A stretch of DNA of 33,796 bases from DAOLOF01 sp964463605 (GTDB lineage Bacteria; Patescibacteriota; Microgenomatia; UBA1400; PJMF01), in assembly GCA_964463605.1 (NCBI GenBank), contig CAYXBZ010000004.1, forward strand, positions 1 to 33,796, in the 5' to 3' direction. This document shows, piece by piece, positions 7,324 through 15,449 of the stretch. Within the stretch, counting starts at the first letter, position 1. Each line of letters opens with the position of its first letter. The notes under the pieces are model-generated. The model saw only the letters and a program-made list of their open reading frames with translations, did not search any database and had not been told where the DNA came from. A program made the position numbers and the translations under genes.

Positions 7324-8982
7324 TTAGCGATCCATTATGGCACTAACAATGATTGGCTCTCTTTGAATAATTTTGTATAGTTTGTGGCGCAATCCATTTT
7401 CAATCTTCTGCTTAAGATCATAATCTTTGAGTTTTTTATTTTTCGATATAATTTCAGCCGTATTGTCTTGAATGAAGGTTATTACTTCACTCGCTTGTTT
7501 CATGAAAACAAAGCCTCTTGAAACTACCTCAATTTGATCAAATAAATACTTTTTATTTTCTCGAGGAATAATTATCACCACAATTCCTGCTTCGCTCAAG
7601 GCACGTCGGTCTGACAACACTACAGGACCTACATCACCCACTCCTAACCCATCAACTATTCGAGGATTCAAGCTAATCTTTTCATGAGTATGCCAATGAC
7701 CGTTTTCATAAGTTATTACTTCGCCAGTATCTGGAATCAAGACATTTTGATCTCGATAACCTAGTTCTTGAGCTACTCTGGTTCGAAACAGTTCTCGATG
7801 TCTGTCAGCTCCACCAATCGGCATTACATATTTTGGACTCACTTTTTCTAGCAACTCTTTTTGTTCTTGGGCGCCAGCATGACCAGTGTGATGAATATTT
7901 GCTCTAATATCAGGATAAATCACCTCAATTTGATTACGACACAATTCATTTATTGCACGATAGTAAGGCACTTCATTTCCGGGAATTGCGTCAGCAGAAA
8001 TGACGACCTTATCTTGTTCATTGATATGAATGATGCTGTGTTCTCCAAAAACTGCCCGAACCATAGAGGATCCCTCCTGCCCCTGGCTGCCAGCAATAAT
8101 CACCACCAACTGATCATCTCGGTAATTCTTGATATTTTTCTTGTTAATCTTGACTCCTTGAGGAATCTTAATTTTTCCTAAGCTTTCGGCTACTTTTATA
8201 TTCTGCTCAACACTTCGACCAATAAACACCACCTTTCTTCGGTTGGCAACAGCAATATCAATCACTTGTTGAATTCGATGAATATGAGAACTCATCAAGG
8301 TAACAATAAATTTACCCTTCACTCCTTCAATTTCTTTTGCAATAGCAGGGCCAGTGGTTGACTCTGATTTGCTCCAGTCAGATCTTTCAACTCTCAAACA
8401 GTCCATCAGCATCAACAACACCCCCTCTTCACCAGCTTTAGCAGCAGTTCCAAGATCGGTTAACACACCATCAACGGGTTGTAAATCTAGCTTGAAGTCA
8501 GATCCATGATAAATTGTTCCTTCAGGAGTTTTGATCAAAAGGTGTTTTGCATCTGGCACCGAGTGAGTAACTGAAAGAACGCTGAAAGAGTAGTTATTTC
8601 CCAACTTAATAACGTCGCCATCTTTAACAACATTTACTTTTCTTTTAACCGGACCATCCTTCATTCTTTCATGAGCAAAACCAGCAGTGAGTGCTGAACC
8701 ATAAATTGGAAATTCTGGCAATTCTGGTAAGAGATAGGGAAGTGCCGCGATATGATCATCATGAGCGTGACTTAAAATCATGCCTACAATTTTGCTTCCT
8801 TGCTCAATCTCTTTAAGAAGATAAGTTATATCGGGAATGATAATATCGGCTCCTGGCATATAAATATCAGGAAATCCAATACCGCAATCAACAATCAATA
8901 TCTCTTGATCATACTGATAAAGAAACATATTTTGAGTTACCTCACCCATGCCTCCCAGTGGTACTATTTTTAGTTTTTTCAT
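7324..8982 (-). CDS. rnj: ribonuclease J family protein
   Basis: A 552-residue RNase J of the metallo-beta-lactamase / beta-CASP type. It has PLGGMGEVTQNMF at the start, the metal motif SHAHDDH at about 71-77, further ligands in THSVPDA and GSDFKLD, the beta-CASP segment SSHIHRIQQVID, and a C-terminal domain with VSRGFVF. It should act as a 5'-3' exonuclease and endonuclease in mRNA decay and rRNA maturation, working with the PNPase encoded further along. The C-terminal catalytic region has TGHAGAQEQ as expected, but the usual PVHGE loop reads PIGGAD (see findings). A GAAAGAT Shine-Dalgarno precedes the ATG. Confidence 0.93.
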   Translation of the reverse strand: MKKLKIVPLGGMGEVTQNMFLYQYDQEILIVDCGIGFPDIYMPGADIIIPDITYLLKEIEQGSKIVGMILSHAHDDHIAALPYLLPELPEFPIYGSALTAGFAHERMKDGPVKRKVNVVKDGDVIKLGNNYSFSVLSVTHSVPDAKHLLIKTPEGTIYHGSDFKLDLQPVDGVLTDLGTAAKAGEEGVLLMLMDCLRVERSDWSKSESTTGPAIAKEIEGVKGKFIVTLMSSHIHRIQQVIDIAVANRRKVVFIGRSVEQNIKVAESLGKIKIPQGVKINKKNIKNYRDDQLVVIIAGSQGQEGSSMVRAVFGEHSIIHINEQDKVVISADAIPGNEVPYYRAINELCRNQIEVIYPDIRANIHHTGHAGAQEQKELLEKVSPKYVMPIGGADRHRELFRTRVAQELGYRDQNVLIPDTGEVITYENGHWHTHEKISLNPRIVDGLGVGDVGPVVLSDRRALSEAGIVVIIIPRENKKYLFDQIEVVSRGFVFMKQASEVITFIQDNTAEIISKNKKLKDYDLKQKIENGLRHKLYKIIQREPIIVSAIMDR

Positions 8983-9057
8983 TCTTAATCTTTCAAATTA
9001 TTTATTATTTTTTTCTTAATGGTGGACAGCTAAATTAGTGGTATTTTTCTCTTGAAT

Positions 9058-10770
9058 CTAATGAATTTGAGAGCGTCTATCTCTCAAAAAAGCGCGCCAG
9101 TCTTCAATTAAGCCAACAACCATGGAAAAAGGTGCGTCGATCAATGCTGAGAAGAAAACACTGACAATATTATACTCCTTCCATTTTTGAGAGAACCACT
9201 GACCAAGTTTTGCCAAAGGCAAATAAAAGAAGTCAAGCATCATTGTTAGTACTCCACCACTGTCTTGTATGGTAAGTTCCTGAGCTTTATGCCTAATAAC
9301 CATCGCTGCAAAAACGACCATCGCCACATTAATGGTATCGATGTAAATTGACGTCCAGGGAACCCCGGCAATCTTAAAAATGAGAAATACCGCATAGGCT
9401 CCTATTGCTCCTCCTATTAAACTAATCAAGCTAAAGAAAGTATGAACAAGCCAATTTTGCTTTTTGGCAAAGTTAATCTCATAAACCTCTGGCTCATCAA
9501 GTTTATAAAGAATTTTTTGAATTTCCTCTTTTACTCTTTTGAGGTTATCTGGACCAGGAGGTTTAATTGTTATCACCAACAAAAACATCATGGCAGAAGG
9601 AACTGCTAAGTCAACAAAAAGAGCAAACCAGCTAAATCCATCACCCACCAACTCAGCCACCGGTCCTTCAAAAAGAGCAAAGCTAACAATTCCTGCCACA
9701 AAAATTGATAAAGTTGAGTAAACAGCTGAGCGGTACAGTCGTTGCTTGAGAGTACTTAATCGTCGCTTATATACTATCTCGATTGTTTTAAAAAGCGATG
9801 CTTTATTTGATAAAGTCTCCTCAATTTTTTCAGGTTTAGACTCAATCTCTTGCATCACATCTCCCAAAATTAAAAAAGCGGCATCGTAGCGGTCACAGAT
9901 CTTAAAAAACTCTTTTCCTTGCTCATGCTCCAGATCACCTTCAAGGCGATGGTAAATTTGGGTAATATTTTGAGCAAACTCATCAATAAAATTCTGATCA
10001 TCTTCAAACCAACGTGGATAATAGTACTTGATTAAATTGTAGATAATTAGGGGAGAGTCAAGAGAATAAAGAGTTCTATGAACAGCTATGTAAGTTTGAA
10101 TTAGCGCCTCTTCTTCACTTAGCATTCCTTTTGGGAGTACCTTCAGTCTTTGATTGATGGTCGCAGTCATGAAGTTAATCAGCGCATTCTCCTTAAAAGC
10201 CGGCTCAAGAATTTCTTCCACCTCACAAGCAGCAATCTCTAATATCCAGTTAAAAAAGTTAACTTTCTCTTTAATCTGCAAATTACCATTTTTGGAATAT
10301 GGAGAGTGATTGAGTATGTAAATGTACTTTTTTAAGCTGTTTTTTGCCAAAGGGATTTTGTTCTTTGACACTTTGCCTGTTGAGAAGTATCCGCTTCTAA
10401 CCATCTCCATAATCAGGGGTTCAGTAATCTTTTCTGCATTGAGTGAACTTTGACCAATTCCAGACAATTCTGAGAGCAGCGTTCTTTTAAGAATTCGTTC
10501 GATGGCTGTACGCCGGATGATATTCTCTTCCTTCCAATCAATTATTCGACGCAACTTTTCATATAACTTGGCAATTTTAGAAGCTAACTCATCTACTTCA
10601 ACCGGAGAAGTGACCGGTTTTTGGCCATACTCAATTCCTTGCTTGTACTCACTAATGTAGCGGTAAGCTAGAGGCTCAAGTGTTTTTTTGTTTGACAATT
10701 CAGCAACCTCCCCTTCATTGGAAACGATTTCGTCAGAAGAAGGTTTGGCAACAGCATCAGTCTGTGACAT
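9058..10770 (-). CDS. large membrane protein of unknown function
   Basis: A 570-residue protein I do not recognise. The first 345 residues are soluble, helical and charged, with no motif I can name. Four membrane helices follow at about 347-367, 381-402, 443-467 and 475-493; helices 2 and 3 are split by a charged loop (KPPGPDNLKRVKEEIQKILYKL). A C-terminal amphipathic part includes WFSQKWKEYN and a basic end (FLRDRRSQIH). No signal peptide; the N terminus is probably inside. It lies directly downstream of the Lon-like ATPase gene on the same strand, about 100 bases away, but has its own promoter-like sequence and no Shine-Dalgarno. It could be a lineage-specific membrane partner of that ATPase; this is inference from position only. 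Confidence 0.8.
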   Translation of the reverse strand: MSQTDAVAKPSSDEIVSNEGEVAELSNKKTLEPLAYRYISEYKQGIEYGQKPVTSPVEVDELASKIAKLYEKLRRIIDWKEENIIRRTAIERILKRTLLSELSGIGQSSLNAEKITEPLIMEMVRSGYFSTGKVSKNKIPLAKNSLKKYIYILNHSPYSKNGNLQIKEKVNFFNWILEIAACEVEEILEPAFKENALINFMTATINQRLKVLPKGMLSEEEALIQTYIAVHRTLYSLDSPLIIYNLIKYYYPRWFEDDQNFIDEFAQNITQIYHRLEGDLEHEQGKEFFKICDRYDAAFLILGDVMQEIESKPEKIEETLSNKASLFKTIEIVYKRRLSTLKQRLYRSAVYSTLSIFVAGIVSFALFEGPVAELVGDGFSWFALFVDLAVPSAMMFLLVITIKPPGPDNLKRVKEEIQKILYKLDEPEVYEINFAKKQNWLVHTFFSLISLIGGAIGAYAVFLIFKIAGVPWTSIYIDTINVAMVVFAAMVIRHKAQELTIQDSGGVLTMMLDFFYLPLAKLGQWFSQKWKEYNIVSVFFSALIDAPFSMVVGLIEDWRAFLRDRRSQIH

Positions 10771-10781
10771 AAAAAATAATC

Positions 10782-10809
10782 ATTGTAATAAGTTTTGAAT
10801 CTAACACAA
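10782..10809 (-). promoter_or_regulatory. promoter of the 570-aa membrane protein gene
   Basis: In gene sense TTGTGT (10804-10809), a 16-base spacer, then TACAAT (10782-10787), ending 11 bases before the ATG. The leader would be about 5 bases and has no Shine-Dalgarno. Confidence 0.45.
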
Positions 10810-10874
10810 TTGTATCATTAAATGAATCTCAAGGGTGCAAGTCCTCGAGTATTGTCAAAAAGAAGTATATCTAC

Positions 10875-11945
10875 TTAATATTTTGGTAAAAAGATAGCGG
10901 CGTTTTCCTTAGTAATAGTAACTGTATCAAAACCTCTCTCAACAATAATTCTAGCTGCTTTGCGCACCGCCCCCTCAAGAGTTCTTTGTAAAGTGCGAAT
11001 TCCAGCATCGTAGCCAAGCGGACGAATCATACTCGGCCACACTTCCTCCTTAATGGTTAACTGATTAGGCTTGAGCCCTGATTTCTTGAGCAACTCAGGG
11101 AAAATATATTCTTTACCAATCACCATTTTCTCTTGATCGGTGTAGGATGGCATAGAAATTTTTTCTAGCCGATCCATCACAGCCGTTAAAATCCTACCCG
11201 TATTGTTAGCAGTTGCTAAAAAGATGGCATTGCTCAAATTCACTGGATAATCTACATAATTGTCAACAAAACTATGATTTTGAGCCGGATCTAGCAACTC
11301 AACCAAAACGCCCATTATTTCTTGATTGGCATCATCAGCGGCTCGATCAATTTCATCCAACAAAATAACTGGATTGTTTACACCCACCTCACACATGCCT
11401 CTGACTACTTTTCCTGGCTCGCTACCTAAAAGCAATCTGGAATTTCCCCTCAACTCTTTAGCCGAGCCCATGCCCCCAAAGGGAATTCTTATCAACTTTC
11501 TCTCCAGAGCTTCTGACAAAGCATAGGCAAAAGTTGTTTTACCTGTACCAACCAAACCCACTAATAATAAAATTGGAGCACGAAACTCTTCATCTTGATA
11601 GTTGCGACTGCGCAAAGACAATACCGAGATATACTCTAAAAAACGATCCTTTACTTCCTGCATGCCATAATGGTGCTGATTGAAGATCTCTTTTGCCTTT
11701 TGAATATCTAGTCTGTCTTGAGTTTTTTCTTCCCAGGGAATCTTTAAAATCCAGTCCAAATACTTGCTAACCTTCTCATACTTAAGATCATAATTCCCCA
11801 ACTCAACACTTCGCTCAAGCGCAACTATGTCTCTTTTTGCCTTGTAGCGCAACTCTTCAGGCATTTTTGCTTGACTCACCTTGTTTTTGAGTTCAGCAAT
11901 CTCTTGCTCAAGAATCTGTTGATAGTCTTGATTTGATTGAGGCAT
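10875..11945 (-). CDS. Lon-type AAA+ ATPase without protease or N-terminal domain
   Basis: A 356-residue protein that matches only the middle of Lon. Residues 1-110 are the helical segment before the ATPase (KVSKYLDWILKIPW, then HHYGMQEVKDRFLEYISVL). The AAA+ core has Walker A GLVGTGKTT (130-138), Walker B VILLDEID (193-200), sensor 1 FLATANN (242-248), arginine finger MDRLEKI (257-263) and sensor 2 GYDAGIRTLQR (311-321). The usual N-terminal substrate domain (about 200 residues) and the Ser-Lys protease domain are both absent; the stop comes just after the AAA+ helical lid. All ATPase motifs are intact, so it should unfold or remodel substrates. A strong GGAGGGTGG site in the end of the PfkB gene couples translation, with 3 bases between them. 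Confidence 0.88.
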   Translation of the reverse strand: MPQSNQDYQQILEQEIAELKNKVSQAKMPEELRYKAKRDIVALERSVELGNYDLKYEKVSKYLDWILKIPWEEKTQDRLDIQKAKEIFNQHHYGMQEVKDRFLEYISVLSLRSRNYQDEEFRAPILLLVGLVGTGKTTFAYALSEALERKLIRIPFGGMGSAKELRGNSRLLLGSEPGKVVRGMCEVGVNNPVILLDEIDRAADDANQEIMGVLVELLDPAQNHSFVDNYVDYPVNLSNAIFLATANNTGRILTAVMDRLEKISMPSYTDQEKMVIGKEYIFPELLKKSGLKPNQLTIKEEVWPSMIRPLGYDAGIRTLQRTLEGAVRKAARIIVERGFDTVTITKENAAIFLPKY

Positions 11946-11948
11946 AAG

Positions 11949-12878
11949 CTAACCACCCTCCATAATTTTTTCTTTTGAAAGCAACCCCGTTTTGGCTCCA
12001 TAACAGCCAACAACACTAGCAGAATTTCTTGCCCCATAAGTGGCTGCTTCTTGTGGAGTCTTGCCCCAAATAATGCCCGCCACAAAGCCAGTAGCAAAAG
12101 AGTCTCCGGCACCAGTTGTGTCAGTTACCTGTGAACTCAGGGCTGGAAAATGACAGGCATGTTTTTGTTGATAATAAACATCACCTCCTCTTTTTCCAGC
12201 AGTGACCACTACGTAGGGAAATGAGGAGAGAATTTGAGACTGAATATTCTCAATCATTGCCCATTCTTCTTGATTAAGCAAGAAAATCTCACAAGGAATT
12301 TCATCAATCGAAAGTTTTTTTTCAGCTAACATCATCAGCTCAATTTTTCCTGGATTCCAAGATAGTTTTGTAGATGTGCTGCGCTTGATAGACGCAAAAA
12401 TTTTTTGCAAAGTCTTTTCCCTTCCACCGATGCTAGCCAAATGAACCCAACTTGACTCTGATATCCAGTAAGCCGAGATGTCAAAAGGGTCGAGCATGGC
12501 TGCAGCTCCTCGATGAACTAAAACAGATCGTTCACCCGCATCACAAATCAAGATAACTGAACCACCGGTTTGCTCCTTTTTCTCTGAAACAATTAGATTG
12601 GTAGCAACTCCCTGATCTTCAAGATCTTTGATTACCAAGTATGAAAAGTTATCTCTGCCAGTTTCACACATCACAGCTGTCTTAAAACCCAATCTAGCAA
12701 ACCCAACCGCGGTATTACCGCCTCCGCCTCCAGTGTAAACATTGAAACTATCAACCTCTGTTTTGCCTCCATGAGTTTGACACAATAGAGGACCTTTGGA
12801 AGTATCCATCACCTCAAACTTGTGAGTGTGAACAAAGATATCAACCAAAGCTGAGCCAATCGTAATTACCTGATACAT
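11949..12878 (-). CDS. PfkB-family sugar/nucleoside kinase
   Basis: About 309 residues with the PfkB signatures: an N-terminal glycine-rich segment (VYTGGGGGNTAVGFARLG) and the C-terminal catalytic motif DTTGAGDSFATGFVAG, whose aspartate is the general base. Ribokinase, fructokinase and adenosine kinase share this fold, and the substrate cannot be told from motifs. A GTG two codons upstream (12884) is open, but the ATG at 12878 gives the usual MYQVITIGSALVDIF start. The gene precedes the Lon-like ATPase in the same operon (3-base gap) and lies in a stretch with RpiB and an Rpe-like protein, so a pentose or nucleoside substrate is plausible. Confidence 0.87.
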   Translation of the reverse strand: MYQVITIGSALVDIFVHTHKFEVMDTSKGPLLCQTHGGKTEVDSFNVYTGGGGGNTAVGFARLGFKTAVMCETGRDNFSYLVIKDLEDQGVATNLIVSEKKEQTGGSVILICDAGERSVLVHRGAAAMLDPFDISAYWISESSWVHLASIGGREKTLQKIFASIKRSTSTKLSWNPGKIELMMLAEKKLSIDEIPCEIFLLNQEEWAMIENIQSQILSSFPYVVVTAGKRGGDVYYQQKHACHFPALSSQVTDTTGAGDSFATGFVAGIIWGKTPQEAATYGARNSASVVGCYGAKTGLLSKEKIMEGG

Positions 12879-13033
12879 GTTCACAACCAGAGATTAATAA
12901 AACACCTTTTTAGAACTATTAGGATGACTACAAACACTCACCCCATTTTTGGCGTTACCCTTATTAAAACACGAAGCAGAAAGTGATTAAACTGTCACTT
13001 AAATTATGCAAGTATGTCAAAACGATTAAAAAG

Positions 13034-13639
13034 CTACCCTCTTGCCGCAATCTCTTTCTCAAAATCTGCAACTGCTTGCATTAGATCATCTTGATTGGAA
13101 ACAATCTTATAAATAGATATTTCTTTCTCTTCAATGAAAAAGTTTGAGTTGATAACCTCCATGACTTCTCGCCAAAACTCTCCATACAAAATAATTGGCT
13201 TGTGATTTCCATAATACAGATGTGACAACAGCCAAGCAGTGGCCCATTCACTCAAAGTCCCAGTTCCTCCCTTAAAACAGATAAATAGATCCGCATAATA
13301 GATCAAGCCAAACATGCGTTCAATATAATTGGCGGTTGTATACTCAATGCTTACCTCATTTAAGGCATCTCTGCCTTCGAATTCGGGCATATCTTTTGGA
13401 GAAAAAGTTACTGCCACACTTTTGCCTGCAACCGACTCCGCACCCAAAGTTGCGGCCTGCATTATTCCTGGACCACCTCCATTAACTATGATTTTCCCAG
13501 AATGAGCAATAGCTCGCGCCAGTTGATAAACTTCCTGGTAAAGTTCGCTATCTGCTTCAATATCGGCACTCCCAAAAAAAGCTACTCGTTTAATTTCATT
13601 AGCTGTAAATTTTTCTGGAATTTGAATATTGGTCTTCAT
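13034..13639 (-). CDS. LOG-family (Rossmann, nucleotide-binding) protein
   Basis: A 201-residue protein of the LOG / 'lysine decarboxylase-like' family. The Rossmann start VAFFGSADIEADS is followed by VNGGGPGIMQAATLGA at about 53-68 and the hallmark GGTGTLSEW at about 123-131, which bind the phosphate and ribose. Family members cleave nucleoside 5'-monophosphates to base plus ribose 5-phosphate (phosphoribohydrolase). If so, it would feed ribose 5-phosphate to the RpiB/Rpe-like pair encoded just upstream. The older 'lysine decarboxylase' label is not supported. AAAGGTG precedes the ATG. Confidence 0.82.
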   Translation of the reverse strand: MKTNIQIPEKFTANEIKRVAFFGSADIEADSELYQEVYQLARAIAHSGKIIVNGGGPGIMQAATLGAESVAGKSVAVTFSPKDMPEFEGRDALNEVSIEYTTANYIERMFGLIYYADLFICFKGGTGTLSEWATAWLLSHLYYGNHKPIILYGEFWREVMEVINSNFFIEEKEISIYKIVSNQDDLMQAVADFEKEIAARG

Positions 13640-13712
13640 GAAACACCTTTCTACAGTTCGTTAAAGAATTGTTGTCTGATTCTTAATAATACTTTCTTAA
13701 TGACATCACATC

Positions 13713-14390
13713 TTACCGAGTGACCGCTTTTTCTTGATTGATTACTGCGTCAACCACTTGCTGAGGATTTTCATTCTTCCACAACCAACTACCAATAGCA
13801 ACAGAATCAACTCCCAACAAACTGAACTTCCCTAATAACTCTTCTTTAACGCCCCCATCAACAATCAGCTCGAAATCCAATGAGCGAGATAACTTCATGT
13901 TGATTAATTGTTGAATCTTGTCATAAATCGATTGCTGAAACTGCTGATCTTGAAAACCTGCCTCAACGCCCATTAGCTGAATCAGTTCTATCTTGTTGAA
14001 AGACTCCTCCTCAATCTCTTCAAGCGGAGTATATAAATCAAGCGACAGCCCAGCCTTCATTTTATTATCAATAACTAAATTGAGATATTCTTGCTGATTA
14101 CTCATTCTCTCAATGTGAGCAATCACACCTCTTATCGGCAAATGACTTTGACAGTCGAGAATCTCATGAACAAAATCTAGAGGCTCCTCAACCATCAAAT
14201 GAAAATCAAGCTGAAGGCTATCCAGATTCAAGTTCACCATATCAGTTGGAGTAACCGTTAAATTATCGGCAAACCGTCCATCAAGTACATCAACTTGAAC
14301 TACCTCAACCCCATCAAGAGATTGAGCTATTTCGAGCTGAGATTCAACCTCATGAATTGAATCAGATAAAATTGCTGGATATATATTCAT
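13713..14390 (-). CDS. ribulose-phosphate 3-epimerase-like TIM barrel
   Basis: About 225 residues resembling ribulose-5-phosphate 3-epimerase. MNIYPAILSD opens the barrel, VQVDVLDGRFADN matches HxDVMDGxFVPN, DFHLMVEEPLDF matches DVHLM, and VDGGVKEELL with GVDSVAIGSW is the phosphate-binding end. The first metal-ligand histidine is replaced by glutamine (VQVDV) and the NPGFGGQ loop reads VEAGFQDQQF, so activity is uncertain. A TTG eight codons upstream (14414) is open, but this ATG gives the normal family start. It is followed by the LOG gene and preceded by rpiB, so a pentose-phosphate role remains likely. Confidence 0.78.
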   Translation of the reverse strand: MNIYPAILSDSIHEVESQLEIAQSLDGVEVVQVDVLDGRFADNLTVTPTDMVNLNLDSLQLDFHLMVEEPLDFVHEILDCQSHLPIRGVIAHIERMSNQQEYLNLVIDNKMKAGLSLDLYTPLEEIEEESFNKIELIQLMGVEAGFQDQQFQQSIYDKIQQLINMKLSRSLDFELIVDGGVKEELLGKFSLLGVDSVAIGSWLWKNENPQQVVDAVINQEKAVTR

Positions 14391-14460
14391 AAAAAGATCA
14401 ATAGCTACTATCAATTATTTATTTTTACTTCTAGAAATCAAAAAATCGTCACAGCTGCAA

Positions 14461-14931
14461 CTACTCCAACTGTTTTATTTGATCTATCCTTCTTAAATGC
14501 CTCTGATCATTAGAAGGTTGAGTGTCGATGAAAGCTTGAATTACTGACTGAGCCTCCCGATACTTCAAGTAATCTCCTCCAAGTGAAATCACATTGGCAT
14601 GATTGTGTTCGCGAGCATGCACGGCTGATCTGACATCGAATACTTCCACAGCTCTAATTCCCCTGATCTTATTAGCGGCGATGGTCATTCCGCCACCCGA
14701 CCGACAGATTAGCATACCAAGTGAATCTGAGTTTGATGCGACTTTTTGAGCAACTTGAGCGGCAAATAGAGGATAATCATCTGTGGAATCAAGCTCAAAT
14801 GCTCCGCAATCAACCACTTTGGCTCCAATTTGCTCAAGCCACTTTTTTAGCTGTTCTTTGAGCTCAAAACCTCCATGATCAGCTCCTAAAAAAATGGTTG
14901 ATGGAAGTTGCTGAGTATTTTTGTTAGGCAT
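14461..14931 (-). CDS. rpiB: ribose-5-phosphate isomerase B
   Basis: A 156-residue RpiB/LacAB family protein. GADHGGFELKEQL at about 16-28 and VVDCGAFELDSTDDYP bind the phosphate and sugar, C76 (ICRSGGGM) is the catalytic base position, AANKIRGIRA follows, and EHNHANVISLG at about 108-118 supplies the ring-opening histidine. It interconverts ribose 5-phosphate and ribulose 5-phosphate. The loop after the cysteine is CRSGGG in place of the common CGTGxG, a mild departure. It lies upstream of the Rpe-like gene on the same strand (about 70 bases), so the two steps acting on ribulose 5-phosphate are side by side. Confidence 0.93.
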   Translation of the reverse strand: MPNKNTQQLPSTIFLGADHGGFELKEQLKKWLEQIGAKVVDCGAFELDSTDDYPLFAAQVAQKVASNSDSLGMLICRSGGGMTIAANKIRGIRAVEVFDVRSAVHAREHNHANVISLGGDYLKYREAQSVIQAFIDTQPSNDQRHLRRIDQIKQLE

Positions 14932-15029
14932 AGATGCTTTAGTATTTTTAATTTTTTTGATGAACTTTATTGTTAGGTTGATATTATTACAAGTTAAAAA
15001 TTATTATAACCGCAAACTAGATTCCAAAA

Positions 15030-15052
15030 GGGCCCGCGCTTTGCGCGGGCCC
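15030..15052. terminator. strong bidirectional hairpin terminator
   Basis: A perfect 10-bp GC stem, GGGCCCGCGC (15030-15039) with GCGCGGGCCC (15043-15052), loop TTT. It is flanked by AAAA on the left and TCTTTTT on the right, so it can end transcription in both directions. It lies 3' of the 67-aa gene in that gene's sense, where the T run is TTTT. Confidence 0.85.
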
Positions 15053-15084
15053 TCTTTTTAAACACTTATATGTTAAGAAGTGAA

Positions 15085-15288
15085 CTATCTAACTTTTCTT
15101 AACACTGGCATGCCGGTTCTTTTGGTTTCTACAACCTCATAGCCAGCTGGGACAGCTTCAATAGCACCATCACGCACATCTCTTGCGAAAAAGTAAATAG
15201 TTTGTACTCGACCATTCTTTAGAGTCACATCTCTCTTGTGGAGATAGTAGGTTTGACCCTTAGAGTTTGTGTAACTATAAGCATTCAT
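15085..15288 (-). CDS. small conserved-looking protein of unknown function
   Basis: A 67-residue basic protein with no membrane segment. A first half (YSYTNSKGQTYYLHKRDVTL), a beta-like middle (RVQTIYFFAR), and a second half with PAGYEVVETKRTGMPVLRK suggest a small beta-rich fold. Similar small proteins occur in CPR genomes as far as I can recall; I cannot name a domain. AAAAGGAGC is a very good Shine-Dalgarno. It has its own spacer on both sides, a palindrome in its leader and a strong terminator after it, so it is probably transcribed alone and well expressed. Confidence 0.75.
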   Translation of the reverse strand: MNAYSYTNSKGQTYYLHKRDVTLKNGRVQTIYFFARDVRDGAIEAVPAGYEVVETKRTGMPVLRKVR

Positions 15289-15304
15289 ATATGCTCCTTT
15301 TCTT

Positions 15305-15318
15305 CCCTCTATAGAGGG
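15305..15318 (-). promoter_or_regulatory. 14-bp palindrome in the leader of the 67-aa gene
   Basis: CCCTCTATAGAGGG is a perfect palindrome lying between a -10-like TATAAA (15322-15327 on the minus strand) and the Shine-Dalgarno. It can act as an operator in DNA or fold as a 5-bp hairpin with loop TATA at the mRNA 5' end. Confidence 0.4.
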
Positions 15319-15449
15319 TAATTTATATTTGTACCGACTTGATGTTTATTCAACCTCCTGGCGGTAGTGTTACTACAATAGCAGACCCAGAGTAATTCCT
15401 CAAGTGGTATTTATTACTCTTTGAGTTTGTTTAGTTCTCTGTTAAATTA

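Noticed and set aside
12885..13033. TTGACA in the spacer upstream of the PfkB gene as a promoter
   Set aside because: No -10 at 16-18 bases; the nearest CATAAT is only 7 bases away.
15356..15409. A 17-codon minus-strand frame starting TTG and ending LPPGG, just upstream of the 67-aa gene, as a leader peptide
   Set aside because: No Shine-Dalgarno, no ATG, and such short frames arise often; the PPG end is suggestive of stalling but not enough.
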